Positions 34,835 to 46,247 of a stretch of DNA of 64,000 bases are shown here, piece after piece. The notes under the pieces are model-generated. The model was given only the letters and a program-made list of their open reading frames with translations, searched no databases and was not told where the DNA came from. The DNA is from Tolypocladium sp. Sup5 PDA-1 (taxonomy: Eukaryota; Ascomycota; Sordariomycetes; Hypocreales; Ophiocordycipitaceae), in contig JPHH03000034.1 of assembly GCA_000750105.3 (NCBI GenBank), forward strand, positions 248,001 to 312,000. The letters run 5' to 3'. The position numbers were made by a program, and so were the translations under genes. Each line of letters starts with the position of its first letter. Position 1 is the stretch's first letter.

Positions 34835-35486
34835 CTTTGCCCCTCGGCTGTATTCTCTACTACCAAAGTCCTTTAGCACTGCATGCCAAGGTGTGCCCGA
34901 GACTACACACAATACTAATAATAACAAAAATTTGCTAACACCGGCTTGTGACAGAGCAGGGCATCCAATCGGAAACTGGTCGTTTACATAACCTATTAAG
35001 ATCACTTCAATCGGCTGTTTGAATTATTGGCTCCACGGAGGACTTGAAAATGTAGCCGACCTGCTCCCGTGTTTGCTAAAGTTGACAAATCATGCTTGCG
35101 CGGCGTAGTCCAACTGAAATTATTGGATCTTGCTAGCTGGATGCATCAAATCATCAGCTCCCATCCGGGCATCCATGCCCATGCATTGCGTGGGTTCTGG
35201 GCCCGCGTGGTCGTGACGCGTCCATCCTAGTTTGTCTCTGCAGCCGCCATCGCCATCACTGGGCTGTGCTACATATCAACAGAATGCTCCCAATTAAAAA
35301 GTAGATTTCGGGTACGCTATTTCTTTGGAAGAGGCCTTTCTGGCCATGCTCGAATCACTTGGCGTGCCAACCCTCCAACACCAGCCGACACCACAACTTC
35401 AGTGATGCTAGCTTAGTGCCGGCCATCTCAGCTCTGTTTAAATGGGCTTTGCCATGTCTGGTGGGAAGCTGGTCTTGGTTTATTGG

Positions 35487-35574
35487 AACTCGGCTGTTCA
35501 TGCCTGTCGGGCATTTCCCATTTGGGGTCTAACTCGGCTGTTCATGCCTGTCGGGCATTTCCCATTTGGGGTCT
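35487..35574. repeat. Perfect 44-bp tandem duplication
   Basis: Two identical consecutive 44-bp units (35487-35530 and 35531-35574), each beginning AACTCGGCTGTTCATGCCTG. Both are identical base for base, so the duplication is recent. Confidence 0.95.
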
Positions 35575-35781
35575 ACAAAGCCATCGCTCATGATGGATGC
35601 GCAACATTACCCGCGGCGACAAACAGTAACAACATAGATTCGAGTTTCTGGTCCTTTCTTGGCTCTGCGGCGCGTGTAGTAGGCAACAGTGCTATTTCTA
35701 GATATAGCATCAACAGCTAGTTTGGGGGTTTATCGTTGGAGGTATTAACTCAAGCTGTTGCATCTATTTATAATCGCCTAC

Positions 35782-35801
35782 TACGTAGTGTACACTACGT
35801 A
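35782..35801. repeat. 20-bp perfect palindrome
   Basis: TACGTAGTGTACACTACGTA reads the same on both strands. It lies in gene-free DNA about 770 nt downstream in coordinates of the 82-aa gene's TATA-like element. Confidence 0.9.
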
Positions 35802-35893
35802 ATGCTTACGCCCAGCCACAGACTCACTCACAACCAACGGCCGACGATTCCGTCGCTGGCTTGGCGAGAATCTCCATGTAACAACCCTGTCTG

Positions 35894-36568
35894 TCACCAT
35901 AACATCAACCAACACTCATTTGTACAGAGGCCGCGCGGTATTGAGGCAGGCGGGAATGACCAAGCGATTCTTCTCGATGATAGTATGCGCTCTTGGCAAC
36001 TCTGCAGCATGAAAGCTACTTGCTTCAAATTCTGCCTGCACCCATCGCTGCCTAGTGCTGCGGGTCCCTTTGGACCTTGCACGTACGTGTCTGCAGTTGG
36101 GCAGGCTGCAACATAAAAAGAGCGCGTGTCAAGGCGTGTTAGACTTTCGCCGCGTAGTCTCTCACCTAAGGCGTAGTCGACAAAAGAGGACTTTACCACA
36201 TTGCACCATGCTTCCGCCTGCGTCCTACAAGCCATTTGGCAGGAGGCCTGGATGGCAGGGAACTTAGCGTCAGCGCCATCAAGAATCCTTGCTAGGATCG
36301 TACGCGTAGACACAAGCTATGAACCTGCTTTGTGCCCAGTTTCGTACAATAGTGCATCAGAATGACACTTGCTGCCCTTTTTGCACCGGACATGGCATCG
36401 CCATTGAACGGTTGCACCGTTGCAGAGTTGGCCATTGGTAGCTGCGAGGTAACGGTTCTTCCAACACGCTTGGAACTGTGCTTCACGCTCTGCAATCTTT
36501 CGATCCTTTAGATATTGACGTGAGAGGAGTGAGAGGAGCCTTTCAAGAGGCCAGAGGAGGAATATCAT
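35894..36568 (-). pseudogene. Cysteine-rich ORF split by one in-frame TAG; unknown family
   Basis: From the ATG at 36568 the minus-strand frame reads 83 codons (with ACWKNRYLAATNGQLC and WRCHVRCKKGSKC) to a TAG at 36317-36319. The same frame then stays open through ASCQMACRTQAEAWC into a well-formed intron (36106-36165, 60 nt; donor GTGAGA, branch TCTAAC, acceptor TTGCAG). It resumes as ACPTADTYVQG and ends LCTNECWLMLW at 35894. About 13 cysteines lie in the two halves. The continuous frame and good intron argue for one gene broken by a single CAG-to-TAG change, the RIP-type C-to-T in a CpA context. Alternatives are an unseen splice around the stop, or two genes. The N-terminus is weakly signal-like, and the true start may lie upstream beyond another intron. 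No family recognised. Confidence 0.45.
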
Positions 36569-39502
36569 GGGGATACCACACGTAGAAGCACAGTATGGCC
36601 TGATTCGCCCTACGCGGGGGATGGTCTTGACCCTTGAGGAGCTTTGGGGTCCCGGGTTGTTAAGGATTGTCCTCGGAGATATCGTCGCGCGAGAAGTCCT
36701 CCCCATGTACTCCCGTGTCGTTTGCGTTGCGCCATTGGACGCGCGGCACGTTCCTTCTACATCCACGACATTCGTCCCAAGTTACGGAACATCGACTCCC
36801 CTATCTTTAGCGACCAAAAATACAACGACGCCCATAGTGGTGCCTTTCCCATTCCCGTGAGCCAACAAACGAGCGGGACTCGTTCGCCCTACGGCCCTTT
36901 ATACCCTTGCATGCCCCATGTAGAGAAGAGACGAGATGGCATAGTCATGTCGCCGCTTTACATGTAATGGCCTGGTCTACCATGCATCTCCTCGGATAGC
37001 CTTGCAGCTGCAGTGGCGACTTCTCCTATCTGTAGCGTTGCGTGTCCCCAAATTCGTACCGATCCCGACTGGCATTGCTTGTGAATTGCGGCATCTCTCG
37101 CTTAAACTTGACGAACTGGACCATCTCCAGATCACCCGCCCAGCCAACGGAAACTGGCCGAGCATTGCAGCTCAAGTGTGCAATGTACGCCACAACCCCC
37201 CTGCTGTGTTCAAGGCCGATGATGAACCAAACCTGGCTCGGGGCGGTCACTGCATTGCGACGGGACCGAGGCTGTGCGACAGATACCATACAAGGTATCA
37301 GATCCGTCCCTTGGCACGCGTCGGGTCACCCGATGGAGGAAGCAAAGATCGACTCCAAGATATGAATTTACGAATTTACGTCTACCTTCAACCTGAAGAC
37401 CAAAGATTCCATTGACTTCGTCGATTGCACGGGCACGCAAGACCTGGAGCCTGACGCTCACGTCGTCAGCAGCACGAGGCATAGCAACATCCCGAACCAG
37501 AGGGGCATCCAATAACACCCCAGCGAGCTACGCATCTATTGTACCGGGGGGAGAGAAAAGTCGCCGGAGCTGGTAGGGATTACGCGAGCTGGATTGTCGT
37601 AGCTTGCACTCGTAGTACCGACCTGTACCGGCCACGTACAGAGTACGTGTCCTACGCTCACCAACGCCCCAACACACACTATCTTCAACGCCGTCCCTGG
37701 AGCTTGTGTCAGTAGCTTGTCCTGCTATCGCTTCATGTTTGTTGGGCTGCCTGTGCCGACCCGCTCGAGGCAAAGGCGTACTACAGTACCAAGCATAAGG
37801 GAAAAGGGGCTCGGGAGCCTTGGGCAAAAAGGGCAGGGGCCGCTGCTCGACGGAGGGATTTTGCCCTTGTGCACACACAAACGCACATCTTCTTTTGATC
37901 CCTTTTCTTCTATTCCATCCCTTCCATGGCTGGTTGTCTCTTGTCTGTGAGTCTTTTTGATCGATTGTTGAATCGCTAATTTAGGTCTTTGCATAGAGGG
38001 GCCACCAGTCATGCTGGCACTTTTCGATTCATATGGATTTAACCGCTCTCAACTTCAGGTCTACAGCTACACGCATGTGCGCAGGCTGCTCCACGGAGAA
38101 GCTCAACCACGGGTCTGCCGTGACCAACGCGCACCATCCGCCGTCGTGATTCCTCAATAGTCCTTTTTGCCATGCCCTTCAAGTATGTATACCGCCTGTC
38201 CAAAACGGCGCATTATGACATCGCTGTGCTGCATCACCCGGACGAGTTCCGCTGTAGCTCAAAACATACGTCGTGGGCTTTGGGGGCGGTACGAGAATAA
38301 TAAGATTCGTGATGTGCCTCAAGATAATTACTAACGAGACTGCATATAGTAGCTTAACTATATATCTTAGAGACCTAATTATTTAGGAGCCTGCCTTTCA
38401 TATATTATCTTGTACTAGTAGCTACGTACTTGATATACCTAGTAAAGCTATGGCAGTATCGAATCATTAGTCTAGGTGGGCCGGAATACGGAGACGGGCG
38501 TTACTTATTATAGCATAATAGCTGGTAACGGTCTATAGATAGGAAAGTAAATAATTTCTAATACCAATATATAAGTTTTCACATATAAAAGATAATGCCT
38601 AATAGTCTATAATATAATAAAACCTATTTAACTAATTACACATGAGATAGGCTCGAGTAAGTATACTAGCTATAAGAAGTACGATATACTTTTACCGTAT
38701 AGATAAACGAAATACGAGGAAGCTATAGCCTATCCCTAGGGAAAGGTCACTCGATATAAAGACGATGTCGAATCTGGTCTGGTATACGCATCAAACCAGA
38801 CTACTTCGGCAAGCTCTCTCATAATCGTTGCGCCGAGATACCAGCACACATCTAGCATTTCGGACGGTTAGGGGTAAGATCGCCATGCGTTCGCACCTAC
38901 TTATTATCACATGCCACATTACCCAAGCCCAGCTCGAGGCGCTGGCTGGCGAATATGGGCCGGAGCGGGCATCTAGCGATGGATTTCGTACGTCAGCGTA
39001 ATGATACCAGAGTCAATGGAGGATACTTGGCGCGCGGACTAGATACTGCGATTTGCCGGTCCATTAGCTCACCATCTTTGAGGGGAATTCATGTTATTGG
39101 TACTACACTGCTACGCTTTGTGAAAAATAGCTCAGCCCGATACAATAGGTCTCGGATGAACGGCCGGCCAGAGTCAGAGTCGCAACTTGACGTTGCACTC
39201 GGGGACATTTATCTAAAAATCAACTCGGCTTTGATGACACCTCTGGGGCTGCGTATTCTTTGTTTCATGTACCAACGTATTGTTGGTTGACCCAACATGG
39301 ACGCGTCCAATATTCTGCACGGTAAGCTGACGGGTCAGATGCCGCGATAGCCGATGGGCGGTTGTTGGACGCGTTGGAACGACCCTATGGACCTAATGAC
39401 CCGCCGCCCATATCTTAAAAGGTGGGATTGGACCTCTTGTGAAATGGGATGGGTTCAACTCCATACAGACGCTTACCTCCAAGAAAACAAAGCCAAGCAC
39501 AC
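36569..39502. other. Intergenic, about 2.9 kb, with an AT-rich block
   Basis: No supported gene; the region from about 38290 to 38770 is AT-rich (listed separately). Confidence 0.55.
38290..38770. repeat. AT-rich, TpA-rich island (RIP-like remnant)
   Basis: A sharp switch from mixed sequence to DNA dominated by TA steps (for example TATATATCTTAGAG, TATAATATAATAAAACC) with stops in all frames. Known: RIP in ascomycetes turns CpA into TpA in repeats. Inference: an old inactivated transposon whose identity is no longer readable. Confidence 0.6.
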
Positions 39503-40003
39503 ATGCACCCACTCGCTACATTGTTTGCTGTAGCCGCGCTCTGGGCCGCGTATGCTATGGCGCTTTCACCTCGCGATGCAATTCACACGGATGACCTCGA
39601 CCGCTACGATACGTTCATGTCGAAGTTAACGGATACGCAGTTCCTTGACATGCATCTACGGAACGGCGCGGTGAAAATTGACGTCTATGAACATCCGTCC
39701 AACGACCTGGCCCACTCCGAAACTTTTACCCCAAGTATAAGTTCGACTAAGTACTTCGAACAGGAGGCACAGTGTGCAGAGGAGGCACCAGCACCGCCGA
39801 CTGACTCGGAACTGCACGCGGACTACAATTCATGCCTAGCAGCTTACGGGGCGGCCGAGACGCAGGTGCCCGGCCACATTGAGAAGCGTCGCTCCAACTG
39901 CTATCAGTTTTGCGGGACGATTGCGAACTGTCGGGGGAATAATGGGTGCCCGCATTGCTACGCAGTCAGGCAGGGCTGCCTCTGGCAGAAATGGTGTCGT
40001 TAG
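39503..40003 (+). CDS. Secreted pre-pro-peptide with a Kex2-type site and a cysteine-rich C-terminal tail, 166 aa
   Basis: A single exon. The ATG at 39503 gives a signal peptide, MHPLATLFAVAALWAAYAMA; an in-frame ATG at 39449 would bury it. An acidic pro-region of about 105 residues (LSPRDAIHTDDLDRYD, EEAPAPPTDSE) ends HIEKRR. A Lys-Arg site fits Kex2 cleavage in the Golgi. The remaining tail of about 36 residues has seven cysteines: NCYQFCGTIANC, NNGCPHC and GCLWQKWC. The design (signal, acidic pro-part, dibasic site, compact cysteine tail) is that of processed secreted peptides such as antimicrobial or signalling peptides. I recognise no named family. The uneven cysteine number in the tail is odd; two more cysteines lie in the pro-part, so the pro-part may stay attached or a dimer may form. 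Confidence 0.72.
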   Translation: MHPLATLFAVAALWAAYAMALSPRDAIHTDDLDRYDTFMSKLTDTQFLDMHLRNGAVKIDVYEHPSNDLAHSETFTPSISSTKYFEQEAQCAEEAPAPPTDSELHADYNSCLAAYGAAETQVPGHIEKRRSNCYQFCGTIANCRGNNGCPHCYAVRQGCLWQKWCR

Positions 40004-42573
40004 ATAGCGCTGGGTAGTAGACAGGGCCGGGGCATTTTGTGACGCCAGGGGTTTTGTCACGCGTCGCATTCAACATGCACAGCGTAAAGTTCGCCTGTCA
40101 CGACAGATAACAACGCGTTTCCGGGGCATTAACCACCCTTGTGATAAAATATTGCGGGGATGAGACGACTTCCGATTCCATCTGAACGAGAATAAATGGA
40201 AACCCCTCTGCCTTTAACTACTGGCTTCCGTGTGGTTCGTCCCCACAGCTTCATACATGTCATATGTGCAAGAAGTTCCTTGCAACCCTACTGAGCTTTT
40301 GTAGTGAACGTGCTGTGAGCGTGCTGCTACACTGCACAGCAAGCACTCTCAAGGCTGGAGCAATAGGTTCGTGTCTGGCGCATGTCTACGTATCCTATAG
40401 TTATTTGAATTCTCACCGCGGCTGCACCCCGTCCTGAGTAATAATAACCTTGATCCCCATCCCTCGCCCCTTCTAGCACCCTTCGGAAGAGCGCCCGACG
40501 GGGAACGAGACAGCTGTCAGCAAGAGCAAGTCGAAATCCGTTGCGCTGTTCAGAATAACTAACATCGAGCCAAGATTGACAGCAAGATTGAATATGGTAC
40601 TCTGGCGGCCGAGCGCGCTGAACCTGCCAAGGATAGTGACATGTCGGGGGAGCTGACTGCGGTGCACGAGGAGCTTTGCATGTTGCAAAGGCTTGCGGCG
40701 ACAAACTCATCGTGTTGCATTTAGACATCGAAGCCAAGGGCAAGAGTAGGGTGGAATGGAAAGACGTAAGCGAAAAGGGGACAAAGACGTTCTTTGTCCG
40801 GGGGCGTGGCGAAGGCTCTGGCGTTGAGACCGGGCAGGGCATCGACAACAAGGATGAGGACGAAGGCGGCCACAGCAACCCAAGTGGCAGCACTCAGCTC
40901 GCACGAGGACTGTGGCCGGCCCCGGCCGGCATATCGGATTTCAGTTCTCGGGGTGGGCGTTTGGGAACGACGTGGTTTCCTGCTTCAGTCTTGAGAGTAA
41001 TGCAGACCAGCGGTCCTCTCCCAGCGGGAGAAGATTGCTAGCACCGGTGCTTGGGGAAATGGATGACACCGAGCACTCTCCAGCACAACCCCTTCAATCG
41101 TTCAGTTGTACGGACTACATTTAAACACCGTTATTGGTAGGAAAACGGCGATCGACGTGCTTTTTCCTACTCAACGAGCCCCCCTGCCTAAGCCGGCATC
41201 GACCAAAGCGGCGATGGATTCAGGGAGCAAAAATACGAGTGGGGGCCTTGCAGGATCTGAGAGACACGCGTTGTGCCTCTCTAGGCAAATAGCATGACAT
41301 ATGAGTCCCCACTGGGCATTAACAACCCCAACTCACTTCACCTCTCGAGGCACGCTTCATCTTCCGCCCACCTGGAGGCACTTGTCACGAAGCCGTTTTA
41401 CGGCCAGCGACCCTGAAAGCAGGCCCCGGGTTTTATCTATCTACTCGGTACCAGAAGCAACGTATATACCTCTTCATGGAATCGCAGCTTCTGGTACGAA
41501 ATGCCCCCATGGCTTGTCCATTAGCAGGCCATTCAATGGAACAGTGAGCTCGGCAATGTCTGGCGCCACCGGAGGCCTCTAGCAGTCTTACTTTACCAAC
41601 AAAATTAGAGCCCTCTGTGTTAAACCCGACAATGCGTCAGGCAACTTGGCAATCCGTATAGGAAACCGTGATTGAAAGCTTTGGGGACTCTCGCTCACTC
41701 GGTTGGAGGATCTCTCCGCAAGCCACAGCGGCAATTAGCGCCTCCAACGCCTGCATTACCTGCTCTTCGTCCAATCACCGCCTTACCCTTGCACGGATAC
41801 CTTAGCGCACGGCAACTTGTTCCGTGTTTCGAGTGATCGATATTGAACTTGAATCTCGGCTTCTCGAGTCCCCAGGGGTTGAGACGCCCTCTCACCGTTG
41901 AACACCTTGCTCCTTGTTAGGCTAAAGATGTGTTTGTTGTGGTGGTCTTGCAACAGTGCCAAAAACTGGTGCCCTTGGAACAGCCCAATCGTACGGCTTT
42001 TTACATGGAAGATATGCTCAGAGAATTCTATCCAGAGGCAAGGCACCCAGGTGAGTCCATGTACGACGTGCATTACATGCCTGCTCCACTTTCCATACGC
42101 AAGGGCAACTGTGCCGTGCCAGGAGGCTCAGCTCGCAGGCTCCGATGAGTTGAGGGTCGTCGACTTCAGTAGCGCTCCGTTCCCGTAGTTCAGACTGTGT
42201 CCGTGGCATCAGGTCTCGGTAGATGATGGGATTCGGACTGTATCTATTTTCGTATGCAACTAACTATCATGCCAGACTCAGAAAGAGATGCGGAATACTT
42301 CCGCACGGATTTACAAGGCCATGCGTTCAGGCCTCAAGTAAGTTTGAAGGTGCGGACCAGGGTACTGAGCTGAATCGAGCTGAATCGAGCCCCTGTCTCC
42401 TCGACTACAGGCGCGGACACCGTGTAAGCTGGCCATCCTCTGTGAAAGCTCCTGGGGCTCCCCCTTCCCCCTTTTCCACTCCGTGCATCCTGCCTCGCCG
42501 CTGAATCCTTCGGCTGTACCATTCAAAAAGGCATCTCACGCACTTCTCCGGCTGAGTGTTTTAGGCAACGAAA
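40004..42573. other. Intergenic, about 2.6 kb
   Basis: No supported gene. Frames of 120-190 aa near 40327-41041 have no family resemblance. Confidence 0.55.
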
Positions 42574-43247
42574 ATGAGGACCGTTACTTTCTTTGCCGTT
42601 TTTTTCGCCAATGCCCTTGGGGCCACTGCCTTGGAAGGCCTCTCTGGATACGTTGGCGACATCCCAAGCTGCGCCTACTCTGCCCTTGCCAAGGCCATGT
42701 CAGAGGCCGGCTGCAAGACGACCAGTGTCAACGCCGCCGACTTTGATTGTATTTGCAAACATCTGGGCAGCATTGCAATTACGGTATCACGCGAGGTGGA
42801 AATCCACTGCTCCGCAGGTCTGTTCGCTCGCTGTTTTGTCAAGCCCCGGTATTCGCGTTGTTCTTGTTTTTTGTCTTTTATTGTCGTCTTCGACATTGCT
42901 GTTTCAAAGCCACCGGTGGCACCCTGGAGCCCCGAACGATTGTTCATGGACGCTTGCTAACCGTACTGGTAGATTTTTCCCAGGCTGTGGGATCCCTCTG
43001 TGGGATATGGAACATTGAAGGCACGACTGCGACCGATCTGCCCGCCGCAACGAGCATCCTGGTAGCTGAACTGGCTGGCCAAACCCCCGGCGCCTCGGCC
43101 ACGAGATCCTCTGGCTCAGCACCTGCGGTAAGCCCGACCGGTGCCACCTCAAAGTCCACCAATATCGCTGCCGCGCCCACCCCGGGCCCCGGTGTTGTCG
43201 GGCTAGTTGGCGGCGCTGCTTTCGCATTGGCGGGTCTAATGATGTAG
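42574..43247 (+). CDS. CFEM-like GPI-anchored cell-wall protein, 156 aa, two exons
   Basis: Exons 42574-42817 and 43021-43247, giving 157 codons including the stop. Signal peptide MRTVTFFAVFFANALGATA. A CFEM-like domain follows: DIPSCAYSALAKAMSEAGC, ADFDCICKHLGSIAITV and EIHCSAG. Then comes a Ser/Thr/Pro/Ala-rich stalk and a hydrophobic GPI-addition tail (PGPGVVGLVGGAAFALAGLM). Known: CFEM proteins bind haem or take part in adhesion and virulence at the cell surface. This one has five cysteines, not the canonical eight, so haem binding is doubtful. The intron is long for this window (203 nt) and has an unusual donor, GTCTGT. The join is chosen because it alone restores the frame into the CFEM-to-stalk transition. 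Confidence 0.8.
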
Positions 43248-44804
43248 CGTACACTGCAACGATGCAGTCTACGTGCTGATACAGCAGAGCAGCTCGCTCC
43301 TGGTGAAGGGAGGGAAGGGAACAGACGCACTGCAAATAGTCTGGGCTTTCGTCGCCAGAGCACGATCCCCCGTTGTGTAAACGGCATCAAAGCTTCAATT
43401 CATCATAAAATACGGCCATGTCTGTGAAAACGTAGCAAGCGATTCCTCGAGAGCATTATTAGAGAAAATGCACTGTGATGCTGTATATCAAGACCGACCG
43501 TCATAAACCTGCCTTGAAATATTAATTTCTAGAGTTCTGGAGCCAAGCAGGAACAACTTGTTGATTATGATGTCAACGAAGATTGGCGCCCGGGGGGGGG
43601 CTGTCTCTGTCTGGCAGATCCAAGCGGTGTTAGTCCAGCACGCGCCCCATTCGCCGGGTTGTTTCCAAGGGCGTCCCATATCCATGTCCACTGTTTCAGT
43701 CAGGAAAGAGAAAAGAGTTGCCGGAACGTATCGCTGTCAACGAGACCAGATGCAAAACTCGAATCGGCGGTGAGCTAACAGTAGTTATCTTTCAAAGCAG
43801 CATCACCAATAAGCCAGCGGAACCAAGCAGGACACTATGGATCTTTCCAAACTCGAGCTTCAGAGTTGCTCGCGCGTGACGTTGTATGCCATACCCTATA
43901 CGGAGTAATCGTCATGGATAAAACGCTTTAAACTTCTGGCGAATTTCAGAGTGAAGAATCGGCGCTATTGCAAAGGAAACAGAAACTTCTAGAGTAGTAC
44001 CGAGTAAGACGCGATAGCAAAGGCAATGGCGTGAGGTTAGTGATAGAGCCGATCCGACGGACCCACCTTGTCCGGGGGGCTCCGGGTCAGATTATCTACG
44101 GATCCCGGCTTGGCGTCTCCACTGCCAACTACACACGCTTGAATACAAGAACCATTGTCTCGTTGCCCCGCCCCGGTGGTGGTCGCTGTCTGCGCTGGGA
44201 GAAATGTTCATTGTTGTTAAGAGTCCCTAAAGCAGCAATACCCGGCTTGTTAATTTTCCTACCGCGGTAGGCATCACCTCCAGGCAGAGACTCAAAACAG
44301 TAATGCGTAACCTTTCACTTTTGGGAAAACAGGGACTTTGTATTGCATAGCCAATATCACAGATGCATTGTCATATTGGGTGAGATACATCCGGCGGGAC
44401 GAAGCCATTGACTGTGCCACATGTCTTTGTCACGCCTACATGGAATACGGCGGTGTTCTAAAAAAATAAACGGTCCGTCACGGAATACACCACGGGATGT
44501 AGAGGTCTATGTGTTGTGTTTGGTGTAGATGTAAATCAAGGCTTGCTCTTGTAATGCTCGAGTAATAGCCTGAGCCGTCGCCAGTGTGATCTTAATCTCC
44601 ACTGTACTCATCATAACACTCTCCTGGTATCCTGGCATCCATGTAGTGTACATATACCCCATAAATCCAAATGCAATCCTCCTCCCCTGGCCTTCGCGGG
44701 CAGTGTCGTTTCCGGCGTATACGATGGGCAGGTGCCTCATCCAAGAATCGTCCATCCCAGCCACCGTTGGGCAAGGACAGCGAAAGGCAGTATCCCATGG
44801 ACAA
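43248..44804. other. Intergenic, about 1.6 kb
   Basis: No supported gene; one TACGGAGTA motif at 43899-43907. Confidence 0.55.
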
Positions 44805-46247
44805 CTAGCAACCATTTCGGTGTGGAAGTTCGTCTGGTGTCGTTATGCGGTCGTGATATGTGTGTACGAGAAACGCGACGAAATAATCTACATCCGCAGC
44901 AGTGGATGCAATGCCAAAAGACACCCTCACAGCACCCGCAGATTCAACGTTGATGATGCGAAGAAATTCGTAAAAGGAAGGCTGCTGGGTTTCAAGAAGT
45001 GGCGGTAGAGTAGCTGCATCGATGCCTAGGGCGTCTTCGCTGGCCCCTGGGTTGCAAAAGCAGCCCGTTCGGAGTGAAATCCTTGCCGCCGCCGATTCCA
45101 TCGCCACAATCCGCTCGTCCACCACCTTCCCGGAGGCATCCAGGAGGTTGAAAGAGACGGTGCCGCCGCGAGACTCTAGGTTTGTTGGGCCATAAATTAC
45201 CGCCATGGGAGTGCTGTCGCTGTGCTGAAGCATCGCCAGGCGGTCTATGAACCATCCAGTCAGGCATCGCACCCTCGTTCTAATCAGGTCCAGGCCGACG
45301 CCCGACAGCCAGTCCAATCCAAAGTGAACGTCTGGGATTGACAAGAAATTGATGGTGCCATCTTCAAAGGCGCCCTCGTGCGGCATCATTGTGTGCCACG
45401 GTATCCCAACTGTGGCCGCTGTTACAGTTCCGCCGGAAAACCAGGGGCGGACGAGACGGGCCAACGCATCGCGGCGGGCGATCAAGCAACCCACCCCAGT
45501 CGGAAAGCCGAATAGTTTATACCAACTGACTGTCACAAACTCGGGCTTGACGGTCGATAAGTCGAGTGTACCCGTTGGTAAATAAGCCGCCGCATCCAGC
45601 AAGACATCGTATCCGCGCTTTTGAGCCAGACCCACCCAGCCTAGGGGATGTTGTACGCCGCTAAAGTTGCTCTGCGCCGGGTACGCAAACAGGCTTACGC
45701 GGCTGCCGGATGCCTTTGCGAATAAACCACGTTTCGAGACTGGTAGCGCCTGTGCTATCGTCGCGGTGTCAACCCGCATATCCGGAGCCCTCGTTGGCAC
45801 GTATTCGGTGCGGGAATTTGCGCGTCGGGCGAATTCACGTAATCCATTGACCGAGTTGTGATTATCGGATGTCAAGACCAGCCGGGAGCGTCTCCGAAAC
45901 GGATATGCTTCTCCAACGAGCCGCGCCGCGCCGGTCGCGTTTGGTGTGAAGATGACGCTGTATTCCTCTGGCGACGCTTTCAGGTACGCCAGCACCCGTT
46001 TCCGTGCCAGTTCGACCAGGTCCGTGGCTGACTGGCTCGTCGGATTTATGGAGTGTGGGTTGCCGAACGTCGAGCCCTCCAGGCGGGCGGCTTGCGCTCG
46101 ATATTGCGCGCGGGCTGCGAGCCCAGAGCCGGTATAGTCCATGTACACGTGGCCCTGCTCGTCGAGGTAATTATATTCGATGGCGCGAAGCTTGTCTAGT
46201 TTAGTTGTCATGCCATACTCTGGATAGGAATCCAGAATGTCGGTCAT
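44805..46247 (-). CDS. Molybdenum cofactor sulfurase-like PLP enzyme lacking the MOSC domain, 480 aa
   Basis: A single intact exon, ATG at 46247. Class-V aminotransferase fold: YMDYTGSGLAARAQ, STFGNPHSINPTSQ, VIFTPNATGAARLV, LLDAAAYLPTGTLDLS and SWYKLFGFPTGVGCLI, where Lys244 should bind PLP. The motif RISLRTGCFCNPGA near the C-terminus is the sulfur-carrying cysteine block of Moco sulfurases (HxB/ABA3/MOCOS). Known: full-length eukaryotic enzymes have about 800 residues, with a C-terminal MOSC part that binds the cofactor; this protein ends before it. It could sulfurate another acceptor, or act as a cysteine desulfurase or lyase for specialised metabolism. It is divergent from the GMC-hydrolase fusion, 1.4 kb away, which may share regulation. 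Confidence 0.9.
   Translation of the reverse strand: MTDILDSYPEYGMTTKLDKLRAIEYNYLDEQGHVYMDYTGSGLAARAQYRAQAARLEGSTFGNPHSINPTSQSATDLVELARKRVLAYLKASPEEYSVIFTPNATGAARLVGEAYPFRRRSRLVLTSDNHNSVNGLREFARRANSRTEYVPTRAPDMRVDTATIAQALPVSKRGLFAKASGSRVSLFAYPAQSNFSGVQHPLGWVGLAQKRGYDVLLDAAAYLPTGTLDLSTVKPEFVTVSWYKLFGFPTGVGCLIARRDALARLVRPWFSGGTVTAATVGIPWHTMMPHEGAFEDGTINFLSIPDVHFGLDWLSGVGLDLIRTRVRCLTGWFIDRLAMLQHSDSTPMAVIYGPTNLESRGGTVSFNLLDASGKVVDERIVAMESAAARISLRTGCFCNPGASEDALGIDAATLPPLLETQQPSFYEFLRIINVESAGAVRVSFGIASTAADVDYFVAFLVHTYHDRITTPDELPHRNGC

Larger units (their letters stand above)
34835..35893. other. Intergenic with tandem duplication and palindrome
   Basis: No gene seen. It holds the 44-bp duplication and a 20-bp perfect palindrome, listed separately. 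Confidence 0.55.

Noticed and set aside
35487..35574. Possible CRISPR-like repeat
   Set aside because: Two directly adjacent identical units without spacers in a fungal genome; a tandem duplication.
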